Of a DNA stretch of 64,000 nt, positions 32,278 through 41,621 are shown in pieces. The translations under genes and the position numbers were made by a program. The stretch is taken from the NCBI GenBank assembly GCA_963763475.1, contig CAVXOR010000002.1, positions 673,413-737,412 of the forward strand. The letters are read 5' to 3'. Source of the DNA: AC-32 sp963763475 (GTDB lineage Bacteria; Actinomycetota; Thermoleophilia; Gaiellales; Gaiellaceae). Position 1 is the first letter of the stretch; each line of letters opens with the position of its first letter. A model generated the notes under the pieces. The model searched no databases and was not told the origin of the DNA. It saw nothing but the letters and a program-made list of their open reading frames with translations.

Positions 32278-32936
32278 GAGACGGCCTCGCTGGCGGCGAG
32301 CGGGGCGCTCGTCGGCTTGTCGACGCCTCCCGCGCGCTCGAGCGTGATGGCGACGACGGCTCCGCGCTTCACCGGCTGGTCGACCTTGAACACCGCGGAG
32401 CGCGAGAAGAGGCCGGCGGGCTCGGCATTGCCCCTCCGGATCACCCACGCCTCGTAGGTCTTGCCGGAGGGCGCGCGCGGCAGCGTCAGCGCGACCGCCG
32501 CCGAGCCGTCGGGCGCCACGGCGAGCGCGCCTTTGCCGCCCATCGTCATCACCCTGGCGCCGGGCTTGTCGAGCACGTCGGCGAATGCGTTGCCCCCGGC
32601 CGGCCGCGTCGTGGCCCAGACGCCGATCCCGAGTGCGAAAGCCGCGGCCAGCGCTGCCGCGGCCGCGATCGGTGCCGCCCAGCGCCGCCGCTCCGGGAGA
32701 GGGATCACGTTCGACCGCTCGGCGCGCGCCCGCTCGAGGATCTGGCTCTTCAGCTCGGGCGGCGGCGCCGGCCCGGCGGCGCCGTAGGCCAGGCCGGCCG
32801 CCGCCTCGCGCAGGCCCGCGAGTTCCTGCCGGCAACGCTCGCAGGAGGCGAGATGCTCCTCGAACTCCCGCTCCTCGCGTTGGTCTAGCGCGTCCAAGGC
32901 GTACGGGGCGACGTTCGCGTGGGGGTCGTTCGCCAT
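32274..32936 (-). CDS. Anti-sigma factor, RskA-like with zinc-finger N-terminus
   Basis: 220 aa. Zinc-finger anti-sigma domain with HLASCERC (HxxxCxxC), one membrane helix at about residues 88-108, then an extracytoplasmic RskA-type beta domain (LTLPRAPSGKTYEAWVIRRG). Holds the ECF sigma factor at the membrane. It follows the NiCoT-type gene with no spacer, so expression of the transporter and of the sigma/anti-sigma pair is linked. Confidence 0.87.
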   Translation of the reverse strand: MANDPHANVAPYALDALDQREEREFEEHLASCERCRQELAGLREAAAGLAYGAAGPAPPPELKSQILERARAERSNVIPLPERRRWAAPIAAAAALAAAFALGIGVWATTRPAGGNAFADVLDKPGARVMTMGGKGALAVAPDGSAAVALTLPRAPSGKTYEAWVIRRGNAEPAGLFSRSAVFKVDQPVKRGAVVAITLERAGGVDKPTSAPLAASEAVS

Positions 32937-33620
32937 CTAGAGATAGTAGGGAGCCACATGGAGCGCGCCGAGCGCGTACCAGACGCCGAACGAGAGGCTC
33001 ACGAGGCCGAGCACCGGCGCGAGCGTGGGGAAGACGTTCCGGATCGGACCGCAGCCGAGCGTAAGGCCGAGACCGGTCGAGAGCGCCGCCATCGAGAGCG
33101 CCGTGCAGGCCGCGAACAGCCCGAGCGCCGCGATTGCGAAGCCACGGTCGTGGATCGAGGCCAGCAGCAGCACGCCGACTCCAGCGCTTCCGCCCATCCC
33201 GTGGACGAGCCCGATCGCGAAGGCCTGCAGCGGCGAGCGCGCGTTGCGCGGCGGGTGATCGTGCGTGTGGAAGGCACCGCGGTGCCAGCGCAGCAGCAGT
33301 GAGATCGCGAGCAGCACGATCACGAACCCGACCGCGGTCTCGGCACCCTCCTGCACGTGTTCGGGCAGGTAGCGCTGGAAGAGCACGATCGGCAGCCCGA
33401 AGGCGAACAGCGAGAGCGCGTGGCCGAGGCCCCACGTCAGCCCCAGGCGTGCGGCGGCGCCGGTCGCCCGCTCGCGCGTCCCGGCGATCAGCGTCGAGAC
33501 GGCTGCGAGGTGATCGGGGTCGGTCGCGTGGCGGAGGCCGAGCACGACGGCGACGAGACAGACGAGCGCGAGCGTGGCGCCGTCCGAGAACGATGCCATC
33601 CAGTCGTCGAGTCCGAACAT
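32937..33620 (-). CDS. Nickel/cobalt-transporter-like membrane protein (NiCoT/UreH type)
   Basis: 227 aa, six to seven hydrophobic segments. NiCoT signature RHATDPDH at residues 30-37 (His31, Asp36, His37), a His-rich loop WHRGAFHTHDHPP and LVHGMGGSAGVGVL. The family moves Ni(II) or Co(II), though distant members in this length range have other or unknown cargoes. Encoded immediately after the RcnA-like gene, suggesting a pair. Confidence 0.8.
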   Translation of the reverse strand: MFGLDDWMASFSDGATLALVCLVAVVLGLRHATDPDHLAAVSTLIAGTRERATGAAARLGLTWGLGHALSLFAFGLPIVLFQRYLPEHVQEGAETAVGFVIVLLAISLLLRWHRGAFHTHDHPPRNARSPLQAFAIGLVHGMGGSAGVGVLLLASIHDRGFAIAALGLFAACTALSMAALSTGLGLTLGCGPIRNVFPTLAPVLGLVSLSFGVWYALGALHVAPYYL

Positions 33621-33621
33621 G

Positions 33622-34914
33622 TCAGCTCACTTTCGGGACGGCGCGGACGGTCATCGCCAGACCGGCCGCGAGGATTACCAGAGCGCTCGCCGCGGGAAGC
33701 AGCCGCACGAGCCGCCCCTCGAGGCTGACACCTCGAAAGGCGCTCCGGGCGAGCACTGCGGCGAGGCCGATCCCGGTGATCGTGAGCGCGAGGCCTGCGC
33801 TGAAGGCGAGGATCAGCAGCAGCCCGAAGGCGACCCGGTGCAGCGAGATCGCGGCGAGCAGGACGACCAGCGCCGACGGACAGGGCAGCAGCCCGCCTGA
33901 GACGCCGACGGCGAACAACGAGCGCAGGCTCGTGCCCGCCTCGCCGTGGTGGTGATGGTCGTGAGGCCGGCTGTGCCGCCAGCGCGTGCGCAACACCGAC
34001 GCGCCGATGCCGACGACGAGGAGCCCCGACGCGAGGTTCAGCCACGGGTAGAGGCGGTCGGGAACGATGAACTGCGAGAGCGCGAGCGTCACGAGGCCGA
34101 GCCCGAAGACGCCGATCGTGTGCGTGACCGTCACGATCAACCCGAGCAGGGCGGCATGCCGTGGCGTTCCCCGCTGGCCGATGAGGTAGGCGGTCACGAT
34201 CGTCTTGCCGTGGCCCGGCGAGAGCGCGTGCGCGGCGCCCCAGAAGAGCGCGGCCGCCAGCGAGGCGAGGATGACGAGCAGGCTCAGGTGCGATTGCCCG
34301 ACGAGCGAGGCGAAGCCGGCGTCCTCAATTCGGTCAGGAGCTTGCAAGCTCTTGCCTGTCGAGAGCATGGGTACCACCTCCGGGCCGCGACGGGGCGCAA
34401 CCCGCGCCGTCACCGAGGTCACGTCAAGCGGGCTCGAGAGCATGTCCTTCGGGTAGGCGCGGAGCGCGTCGCTGCGGCTCCGTGTACCCGCGCCGACCAC
34501 GATCTCCTTCCAGCCGATCTGGCCGGCGTAGTTCGAGTCGTGGTAGGTGAGGCGTGCGGGCCCGGAGAGGCGCGGCCCGGCGAGTACCACCTCGAGTCGT
34601 GTCGTCCGGAGGCCGCCCGCGCCGGGCGGGTGGGCGAGCGCCTGCCCGAGCGGGACGAGTCGGACCGGTTGTCCCGACACCGTCAGGTGGGCCTTGGAGG
34701 CGATCCGCCGCGCGTAGGCCGTGGCGTCGATGTGCCCGGCCTGGAACGTTGGGATCTCGGCCAGGTCCAGGACGTAGAGCACGTAGAGGCGGTGGCCCGA
34801 GACCTCGACGCGGCTGAAGCGGTTGACCGTGAAGTTGCCGAGCGGGTGGGCGTATGCGGCCGCCGGAGCGAGCAGCGCGGCCGCCACCGCGAGTAGGAGG
34901 GCGAGCCGCTTCAC
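33622..34914 (-). CDS. RcnA/NicO-like nickel/cobalt transporter with large extracytoplasmic domain
   Basis: 430 aa. Signal-like N-terminus then about 180 extracytoplasmic residues, followed by six membrane helices. The membrane part has HALSPGHGKTIVTAYLIG (His229, His235), the NicO signature, and a His-rich loop HDHHHHGEAG near residue 330. RcnA is a nickel/cobalt exporter; here the long N-terminal domain is an addition. Its start overlaps the TPR gene end by four bases. Confidence 0.8.
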   Translation of the reverse strand: MKRLALLLAVAAALLAPAAAYAHPLGNFTVNRFSRVEVSGHRLYVLYVLDLAEIPTFQAGHIDATAYARRIASKAHLTVSGQPVRLVPLGQALAHPPGAGGLRTTRLEVVLAGPRLSGPARLTYHDSNYAGQIGWKEIVVGAGTRSRSDALRAYPKDMLSSPLDVTSVTARVAPRRGPEVVPMLSTGKSLQAPDRIEDAGFASLVGQSHLSLLVILASLAAALFWGAAHALSPGHGKTIVTAYLIGQRGTPRHAALLGLIVTVTHTIGVFGLGLVTLALSQFIVPDRLYPWLNLASGLLVVGIGASVLRTRWRHSRPHDHHHHGEAGTSLRSLFAVGVSGGLLPCPSALVVLLAAISLHRVAFGLLLILAFSAGLALTITGIGLAAVLARSAFRGVSLEGRLVRLLPAASALVILAAGLAMTVRAVPKVS

Positions 34915-36200
34915 TGCAGCTCCCTCCTAGCCACCGGTGCCCAGAGGACCGAGAAACGCGGGTTCAGCGCCAGCGCGCGGCCGAACCAGCTCCGGGCTGC
35001 GGCCCTGTGGCCGAGGCAGCGCTCGATCTTGCCGCGGTGGAAGAACTTGAGCGCGTCGAGCGTCCCGAGCCGCAGGGCGCGCCTGGAGTAGCGCTGCGCC
35101 TCGCCGCAGTGGCCGGTCCGCTCGAGCGCCCAAGCGAGCACGTCGTCCCCGTCGATCGACGGGCGCTCCCGCTGCGCGCTCTGCGCGAGCGCGAGCGAGG
35201 CCGGCAGCCGGATGCCGTGGTCGACGTCGAAGAGCGCGGTCTCGAGGTCGGTCTGGACGCCGTTGGCGACGAGCAGGCGCTCGATCACCCCGATCAGCGC
35301 GTACTGCTTGCGCGCCTGGGCCGGCCGGCCGGCCGCGCGCTGGAGGTCGCCGAGCATCGCCACGTACTGGGGCAGCGGGATCCGGTTCACCGCTTCCCGC
35401 TCCGCCGCGATCGCCGCGTGGACATCCCCGCGGCCGTACTCGGCCCACGCGACCGCGTCGTAGGCCGGGGCGTAGCCGGGGAAGGCTCGCACGGCGGCGC
35501 GAGCCTGCGCGAGCGCCGGCGCGAAGCGGCCGACCGAGAACGCGGCCTTGCTGAGCTGCACGCGGCTCCACGCCTCGATCTCGCCCTGTCCGAGCGAGGC
35601 CGCGAGCGCGGACTGCAGCGCCGAGCGGGCGCCCGCCATGTCTCCGAGCAGCAGACGGGCGTGCCCGATCCGCGCGTACGACGAGACGTCGGGCCGCAGC
35701 CCGGCCATGGTGTCGAACGCCTGGAATCCCTGGTGGTAGCGCCCGAGCTCGACGAGCGCGTCCCCGATCACGCCATAGTTGCGCGCTGTCGTGGGGGAGA
35801 TCGCCCGCGCAAGTCGGCCGAGCGCCAGCGCCTCGCCGAAGCGGTGCCGCGAGAGCGCGAGCGAGCCGAGGCCGCTGGTCGCGATCAGGTCGCGCGGCGC
35901 GAGGCGCAGGGCCCGCCGCAACACCTCATCGGACTTGGTGTAGTACGTCGGGTCGCCCGTCTCGCGTGCCCGCTGCTGGTAGGCGAGGCCGAGCGCGTCG
36001 AGCGAGCGCACGTCGTCGCCGCTCGCGCGAAGCTCGTTCTGGAGCTTCGCGATCTGCGTCGCCGTGTCGTCCGCCGCGGGCGGCCGTGCGACCGGCGCAG
36101 TGCTCGCCTGCGGCGAGCCGGGCAGCGCCCCGCCGAGGAACAGGGCGGTCGCCGTCAGCCCCGCTGCCACTCCCCCGATCAGCAATCTTCGTGCCTTCAT
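34911..36200 (-). CDS. Exported TPR-repeat protein
   Basis: 429 aa, N-terminal hydrophobic segment with basic start (MKARRLLIGGVAAGLTATAL), so secreted or membrane-anchored. Roughly ten helix-turn-helix TPR-like units follow (for example LDALGLAYQQRARETGDPTY and AWSRVQLSKAAFSVGRFAPAL). TPR proteins mediate protein binding. Operon neighbours are DUF4331 upstream and the metal transporters downstream, so it may scaffold that system at the cell surface. Confidence 0.75.
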   Translation of the reverse strand: MKARRLLIGGVAAGLTATALFLGGALPGSPQASTAPVARPPAADDTATQIAKLQNELRASGDDVRSLDALGLAYQQRARETGDPTYYTKSDEVLRRALRLAPRDLIATSGLGSLALSRHRFGEALALGRLARAISPTTARNYGVIGDALVELGRYHQGFQAFDTMAGLRPDVSSYARIGHARLLLGDMAGARSALQSALAASLGQGEIEAWSRVQLSKAAFSVGRFAPALAQARAAVRAFPGYAPAYDAVAWAEYGRGDVHAAIAAEREAVNRIPLPQYVAMLGDLQRAAGRPAQARKQYALIGVIERLLVANGVQTDLETALFDVDHGIRLPASLALAQSAQRERPSIDGDDVLAWALERTGHCGEAQRYSRRALRLGTLDALKFFHRGKIERCLGHRAAARSWFGRALALNPRFSVLWAPVARRELQ

Positions 36201-36217
36201 GACGCTCCTTCAGCCGG

Positions 36218-36254
36218 GAGGGAGCGGCCCGCCGGCTGGCCGGGCCGCTCCCTC
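36218..36254 (-). terminator. Long intra-operon hairpin between DUF4331 and TPR genes
   Basis: GAGGGAGCGGCCCG pairs perfectly with CGGGCCGCTCCCTC (14 bp, 9-nt loop). No T-run follows. It may be a partial terminator or mRNA-stability element that sets expression of the downstream genes below that of DUF4331. Confidence 0.55.
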
Positions 36255-36267
36255 GTCTGGTCGTCGC

Positions 36268-37773
36268 CTAGGGCACCTCGTAGCCCTGGTGCGGGTTCGC
36301 GACGTACGGGAACACGCCGGAGAACCGCACGTCGTTTGTGTCCACGCCGTCGCCGACGAGGTTGTTCGGGCTGAAGTTCGGCAGGCCGAACGCCCCGTTC
36401 AGGAAGGTGCCGTAGCCCTGCGCGATCGCCCGCAGCTCGATGTCCACCACGTCGTCCTCCAGCCGCCGCCCGTTCGGGAAGCCGCAGAGGTCGCCGGCGA
36501 GGACGGCCATCCGGTCGGGCGCCGCGTTGCTCGCGGTGCCGCCGGGGCAGGCTCCCTGGGCGCCTGGCTTGATCGCCGTGTTGAGCCTGAGTAGATCCGA
36601 CTGTGTCGAGCCCGTGAAGTTCAACCCGGGCACGCCGGTGAGCAGGATCAGCGAGAGATCGGAGCGCCCGGTCTCGGCGATCGGCGCCAGCGCTCCGCCG
36701 GCGTGACCGGCGGGGGGAGCGCCGTAGAGCAGGTTCTCGAGGTGGGCGACCTCGGGAGTCGTGTAGTAGTGGGCGAACTCACTGTCGCCGGCCGGATCTT
36801 CCCGGTTCCAGTAGTCCTTGTCGCCCAGCGGGATCACGACCTCGTTGATCAGCGGGTTCCCGAGCCGGGAGACCTGCACCCACGGGCCGTGTCCGTCCTT
36901 CGTCCCGTCCTGCCTGAGGACCGTCGTGTGCTCCCGGCTGGCGCTCGCGTAGATGCCAACAGTGGTGCTGGGAGCCTGCACGACCTGCGAGATCGGCACG
37001 CGCAGCACGATCGAGTGTGTGTTGTAGCGCTGCAGCCCGTCCACGCCCGCCGTCGCGGTCAGCGGCAGCAGGTGGAACGGGTTGAACGGACGCAACCCGG
37101 CCAGGTCGAAGATCGAGCCGAGGTCGACGTAGAACGGGTCGTCCCGCTGGCCGGCGAAGACCTTGGTCCCGCCGGACAGGTTCGTGACCGCGGCCGACGC
37201 GAGGGCGGCGTAGTTCGGCGTCGAGCGAGGCCCGATGTTGTCGGGCGGCGTCGGAATGTTGCTGCCGAGGACGACCGCGTCCTTCGCGTGGCCGTTCTTG
37301 TTCAACCGGACGCGCGTGACGCTGTACGTCTGCGGCCGGTTCCAGTTCGCGCTGTTGAGCGACGTGATCGGCCCGGTGTTGTAGAGGAACGTGTCCTTGT
37401 TGCGCGTCTGCGTGTTGAAGCGGAACTGGTAGCCGAGGTCGGCGTGCCCGTCCCCGTTCTGGTCGATCCCGATCTGGTAGAGGGCACTGTCGTCGAAGCT
37501 GTAGAAGTTCGGCCCGCTGGCCGGTGCCTCGAGCGGGATGTAGTTCGCCACGATCGTGACCGTGCTCGTGTCGTCCGGGCTGACGAACGCGTACAGGTCG
37601 GTGTTGTCCGCTCGCGGGTCCTGGCTGATCAGCGGCGCCTCCGAATGGCTGGACGCCCTGGCCGCGCTCGGTCCTGGAGCGCGGGTCAGGATCACCATGA
37701 GCGCCAGCGCCAGAAATGCGAGCGTGGCGGCCACGGCGATCGGTTTGCGGATGCGTGGTACGGCTGCGTGCAT
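36268..37773 (-). CDS. DUF4331 family exported protein
   Basis: 501 aa. Membrane-targeting segment over residues 15-35, then SSHSEAPLISQDPRADNTDL, the invariant start of DUF4331 proteins, and DSALYQIGIDQNGDGHADL. Member proteins are extracellular, of unknown function. First gene of the six-gene minus-strand cluster (DUF4331, TPR, RcnA-like, NiCoT-like, anti-sigma, sigma), a recurring set in actinobacteria. Confidence 0.85.
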   Translation of the reverse strand: MHAAVPRIRKPIAVAATLAFLALALMVILTRAPGPSAARASSHSEAPLISQDPRADNTDLYAFVSPDDTSTVTIVANYIPLEAPASGPNFYSFDDSALYQIGIDQNGDGHADLGYQFRFNTQTRNKDTFLYNTGPITSLNSANWNRPQTYSVTRVRLNKNGHAKDAVVLGSNIPTPPDNIGPRSTPNYAALASAAVTNLSGGTKVFAGQRDDPFYVDLGSIFDLAGLRPFNPFHLLPLTATAGVDGLQRYNTHSIVLRVPISQVVQAPSTTVGIYASASREHTTVLRQDGTKDGHGPWVQVSRLGNPLINEVVIPLGDKDYWNREDPAGDSEFAHYYTTPEVAHLENLLYGAPPAGHAGGALAPIAETGRSDLSLILLTGVPGLNFTGSTQSDLLRLNTAIKPGAQGACPGGTASNAAPDRMAVLAGDLCGFPNGRRLEDDVVDIELRAIAQGYGTFLNGAFGLPNFSPNNLVGDGVDTNDVRFSGVFPYVANPHQGYEVP

Positions 37774-37840
37774 GGGCTCGATGCCTCCTCCCCCCGGTGG
37801 TTGTCGAGCCTGGTTCGCAGCCGGGCTGCAAACGGTTCGG

Positions 37841-38749
37841 CTACGGGTGGATGCGCGTGCCCGAGCGGCCCCCGAGCGCCTCGCCCAGTGCAGCGGGCGA
37901 GGTGATCAGGGCCTCGTTGCCCGTCGCGCGGACGAACTCGACGCTGGCCTCGACCTTCGGCCGCATCGAGCCGGCGGCGAGCTCGGGCACGAGCGCCTCG
38001 GCTTCGTCCGGTGAGAGCTCGCGCAGCTCCTCCTGCCTGTCGGTGCCGAAGCCCGAGTAGACCGCCGGCACCTCGGTGAGGATCACCAGCCGCTCGGCGC
38101 CGAGCTCGCGGGCCAGCAGAGAGGAGGCGCGGTCCTTGTCGATCACGGCGTCGATGCCCGCGAGGTGCTCGCCCCGCCTCGTTGCCGGGATGCCGCCGCC
38201 GCCGCACGCGACGACGATCGAGCCCGAGGCCAGCAGCGACTGGATCGCGCCGAGCTCGACCACCTCGAGCGGCGCGGGAGAGGGAACCACCCGGCGCCAG
38301 CCGCGGCCCGCGTCGTGGACGACCTGCCAGCCGCGGTCGCGCTCGAGGCTCTTCGCCTGCTCCTCGGGGTAGAAGGGGCCGATCGGCTTGGTCGGCTCGG
38401 CGAAGGCCGGGTCGTCCTCGGCCACCAGGACGTGGGTCAGCAGGCAGGCGACCGGCCGGCCCGCGACGGGCTCGAGCTCGCTCTCGATCAGGGCGCCGAT
38501 CTCGGCCTGGGTCTGCGCGACCGCGAGGTAGAGCGGCAGCGGCGGCGCCTCCTCGGCGGCCCGCTCCTGGCGCAGCAGCTCGTTGCCGACCTGGGGGCCG
38601 TTCCCGTGCGTGACGACGAGCTCGCGCTCCTCCAGCAGCGGCCGCAGCGCCCCGCAGGCCTCACGCAGGTTCGCGCGCTGCTCGGCCGCGGTGCCGCGCT
38701 CGCCGGGCCGCATCAGCGCGTTCCCGCCGAGCGCTACGACGATGCTCAC
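37841..38749 (-). CDS. arcC: Carbamate kinase
   Basis: 302 aa. VVALGGNALMRPGERGTAA, VTHGNGPQVGNELLRQE, the long PTKPIGPFY loop, ACGGGGIPATRRGEHLAGID and AVIDKDRASSLLA are all carbamate-kinase motifs. Catalyses ATP formation from carbamoyl phosphate and ADP, or the reverse. It overlaps the cDPG-synthase-like gene by four bases, so the two are translated together. With argF at 30717 it could form the lower end of citrulline breakdown, though no arcA is seen. Confidence 0.92.
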   Translation of the reverse strand: MSIVVALGGNALMRPGERGTAAEQRANLREACGALRPLLEERELVVTHGNGPQVGNELLRQERAAEEAPPLPLYLAVAQTQAEIGALIESELEPVAGRPVACLLTHVLVAEDDPAFAEPTKPIGPFYPEEQAKSLERDRGWQVVHDAGRGWRRVVPSPAPLEVVELGAIQSLLASGSIVVACGGGGIPATRRGEHLAGIDAVIDKDRASSLLARELGAERLVILTEVPAVYSGFGTDRQEELRELSPDEAEALVPELAAGSMRPKVEASVEFVRATGNEALITSPAALGEALGGRSGTRIHP

Positions 38750-40086
38750 ACGAGCGCTTTGTCGCCGATCAGGCCGTGCTCTTCGAGGATGTCGGCCAGC
38801 GTCGGCTCGCCGACCTCCTGGAGCTTGTAAGTGACTCGGAGCGCGGGCACGTCGAAGTCGATCAACTTGCGCAGGTCGATCGGCGTCCCGATCAGCACCA
38901 GCTCGGCGCCGGAGGCTTCGATCGTCGCCTTGAGGTCGTCCATCTGCTTGCGCCCGTAGCCCATCGCGGGCAGGAGCGTGCCGACGTTCGGGTAGTCCTC
39001 GAAGGTCTGCGCGATCGAGCCGACCGCCGCCTCGCGGGGATCGATCAGCTCCGAGGCGCCGTTCGCCTTCGCTGCGAGCAGGGCCGCGCCGTAGGTCATC
39101 TCGCCGTGGGTCAGCGTCGGCCCGTCCTCGATTGCGAGCACGCGCTTCCCGGCGATCTCGCCCACGTCGCCCTCGACGTGGAAGGGCGAAGCCGCGAGCA
39201 CGATCTTTGCGCCGGGGTTGTGCGTCCGGATCGAGTCGAGCACCGCGTCGATGCCTTCCTGGGTCGCGCTGTCGATCTTGTTCACAACGCAGACGTCGGC
39301 CATGCGCAGGTTCGTCTCTCCCGGGTGGTAGCGCAGCTCGTGGCCCGCCCGGTGCGGGTCGACGACGACGATGTGCACATTCGGCTTCACGAACGGCGTG
39401 TCGTTGTTGCCGCCGTCCCAGAGGATCACATCCGCCTCCTGCTCGGCGCGGTCGAGGATCGCCGCGTAGTCGATCCCCGCGAAGACGAGGTTGCCCTCGG
39501 CGATGTGCGGCTCGTACTCCTCGCGCTCCTCGATCGTCGCGTCGGCCGCGTCGAGATCCTCGTAACGCTCGAAGCGCTGGACGGCCTGCTTGGTCAGGTC
39601 GCCGTAGGGCATCGGGTGGCGCAGGACGGCAACCCGCTTGCCGGACTCGCGCAGCAGGGCAGCGACGTGGCGGGTGGTCTGGCTCTTGCCCGAACCGGTG
39701 CGCACGGCGCAGATCGCGACCGCAGGCTTGGACGAGGTGAGCATCGTCTCGCGGGGCGAGATCAGCCGGTACGAGGCGCCAGCGGCCAGCGCGCGAGAGC
39801 CGAGGTGCATCACGTGCTCGTGCGTCACGTCGGAGTAGGCGAAGACGACCTCGTCCACCTCGTGCTTGGCGATCAGCTGCTCGAGCTCGTCCTCCGGGCA
39901 GATCGGGATCCCGTCCGGGTAGAGCTCACCGGCCAGCTCGGTCGGGTAGACCCGTCCGGCGATGTCCGGGATCTGCGTCGCCGTGAAGGCGACCACCTCG
40001 TACTCCTCGCGGCCCCGGTAGACGAGGTTGAAGTTGTGAAAGTCGCGGCCGGCCGCGCCCGCGATGAGCACTCGTGTCCTGTCCAT
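38746..40086 (-). CDS. Cyclic 2,3-diphosphoglycerate synthase-like P-loop protein
   Basis: 446 aa. N-terminal Rossmann-like part (RVLIAGAAGRDFHNFN), P-loop AVRTGSGKS with Lys134, then LWDGGNNDTPFVKPNVHIVV, VVDPHRAGHE and VVNKIDSAT, the sequence pattern of archaeal cDPG synthase (cpgS). Bacterial homologues are common and often sit next to carbamate kinase, as here; their true reaction is unknown. ATP-dependent and probably soluble. The Asn-Lys-Ile-Asp motif is GTPase-like. Confidence 0.82.
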   Translation of the reverse strand: MDRTRVLIAGAAGRDFHNFNLVYRGREEYEVVAFTATQIPDIAGRVYPTELAGELYPDGIPICPEDELEQLIAKHEVDEVVFAYSDVTHEHVMHLGSRALAAGASYRLISPRETMLTSSKPAVAICAVRTGSGKSQTTRHVAALLRESGKRVAVLRHPMPYGDLTKQAVQRFERYEDLDAADATIEEREEYEPHIAEGNLVFAGIDYAAILDRAEQEADVILWDGGNNDTPFVKPNVHIVVVDPHRAGHELRYHPGETNLRMADVCVVNKIDSATQEGIDAVLDSIRTHNPGAKIVLAASPFHVEGDVGEIAGKRVLAIEDGPTLTHGEMTYGAALLAAKANGASELIDPREAAVGSIAQTFEDYPNVGTLLPAMGYGRKQMDDLKATIEASGAELVLIGTPIDLRKLIDFDVPALRVTYKLQEVGEPTLADILEEHGLIGDKALV

Positions 40087-40124
40087 GTATAGAGCTTATG
40101 CAGCTACACAGGACAGAGCCGGAG

Positions 40125-41603
40125 CTACGAGAGGTGCTCGCGGACGCGGTCGCCGACGGCGGACATCTGGATCTCCGCGCCGGTCACGTCCTTCAGCAGC
40201 TCGTCGGCCGTCGGCTTCTGCCCGAGTGACCAGAGCTCGCGCAGCAGCGAGCCGGCCTCGCGCTGGGCGAACCAGTCGCTGCCGAAGCGCTCGCGCAGGT
40301 GGTCGCGCAGCTGGCTCTCGAACGCCCACGAACGCAGGTAGGCGGTGACGTAGAAGCCCGAGTCGATGTCCGCGAGGTAGTTGGCCTCGCTGATCTCGAA
40401 CTTGAGCGCGTCGCCCAGGATCTCCGAGTAGCGTTTCGGCATCCCGCCGACGTCGTCGGCCGAGTGGAACTCGAGCTCGTAGAGCAGCTTGGCCGAGTAG
40501 CGCCGCACGAAGAAGAGCAGCCAGAGCATCCCCTCGGCTGCGTACTCGTCCGGGCGCGGGAAATCGAGCTTGCGCGAGAGCCAGCCTGGCTCGTCGGTCA
40601 GGTGCTGCATCAACATCGCCCAGCCCTCGGTGACGGCCACGTCGCCGAGCCGCTTCTCCTCCATCGCCAGCTCGCGCGAGGTGTTGCCGAAGTGCTCGGC
40701 GTGGCCGGCCTCGTGGAAGAACGCCCGCCAGTCGTCGGCGCCGCCGATCGGCTGGATCACGAGCATCACCTTGTCCGGCACCTCGATCGGCGAGCAGAAT
40801 GCTCGCGGCGTCTTCTGCGGCCGCTGCTCTATGTCGAGCTTGATGTTCTGCTGGCTGTCGAGGTCGATCCCGAGGTCGGCTAGTGTCGCCCGCAGCGCCG
40901 GCACCATCTTGTCGCCGGGGAAGCCCTCGTCCCACTGCGGCGAGCGCAGCAGGCGCTGCACGTCCCACCGCTCGAGGTCGTCCAGCGAGAGCTGGAGCAG
41001 CGCCCGCGAGGCGCGGTCCATGCGCTCCTCGTAGAGCTGCTCGGTGTCGGCGAGGAAGGCCTCGCACTGCGCGGCGAGCTCCTTGAGGCGGAAGCCGAAG
41101 CGCTCGTAGAGCTCGACGTAGGTTGTGACCCCGAGCGAGGACAGTTCGCGGCGGACGATCTCGACGCCGTCGAGGTACACCGGGTTCAGGTGCTCCTCCG
41201 TCGCCTCCCACATCGCGCGGTCGAGCCGCTCGCGCCGGCCGCGGTCGGCCTCGTTGGCCATCGTCGGCCGGATCATCCGGAAGGGCACGGTCTCGCCGTC
41301 GACGTTCACCTCGAGCTCGGCCTCGAGCTCGGCGAGCTTCTCGGCGTGCTCGCGCGTGAACTTGCCGAGGTAGCCCTCGCAGCCGAACTGCCAGAGCTCG
41401 CGCACCCGCCGGTCGCCGTCCACGGCCTCGCCGACCGACTGCACGTTCTCGAGCTGGGTCAGCATCGAGTGCCGCTCGTAGATGTCCTCGAGCTCGAGCC
41501 GGTCCTTCAGGCCCGCGTAGTGGAGGTAGTACTCCTCGTCCAGCTCGGCGATGAAGCGGTCGGCCTCGGCGCTGTAGGTCTCGATCTCCGGAGTGCTCGG
41601 CAC
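40125..41603 (-). CDS. Zinc metallopeptidase (M3-like gluzincin)
   Basis: 492 aa from GTG 41603; the frame continues upstream but that is antisense to the YjbQ and RlmD genes. Active site HEAGH at 297-301 within FFHEAGHAEHFGNTS, with a downstream glutamate-rich helix (AVTEGWAMLMQHL) as third ligand. Long helical N-domain, typical of oligopeptidase-like enzymes. No signal peptide, so cytoplasmic. Close homologues are annotated as M3 family or uncharacterised peptidases. Substrate unknown. Confidence 0.82.
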   Translation of the reverse strand: MPSTPEIETYSAEADRFIAELDEEYYLHYAGLKDRLELEDIYERHSMLTQLENVQSVGEAVDGDRRVRELWQFGCEGYLGKFTREHAEKLAELEAELEVNVDGETVPFRMIRPTMANEADRGRRERLDRAMWEATEEHLNPVYLDGVEIVRRELSSLGVTTYVELYERFGFRLKELAAQCEAFLADTEQLYEERMDRASRALLQLSLDDLERWDVQRLLRSPQWDEGFPGDKMVPALRATLADLGIDLDSQQNIKLDIEQRPQKTPRAFCSPIEVPDKVMLVIQPIGGADDWRAFFHEAGHAEHFGNTSRELAMEEKRLGDVAVTEGWAMLMQHLTDEPGWLSRKLDFPRPDEYAAEGMLWLLFFVRRYSAKLLYELEFHSADDVGGMPKRYSEILGDALKFEISEANYLADIDSGFYVTAYLRSWAFESQLRDHLRERFGSDWFAQREAGSLLRELWSLGQKPTADELLKDVTGAEIQMSAVGDRVREHLS

Positions 41604-41621
41604 AGCCCGTAGGATATCCGG

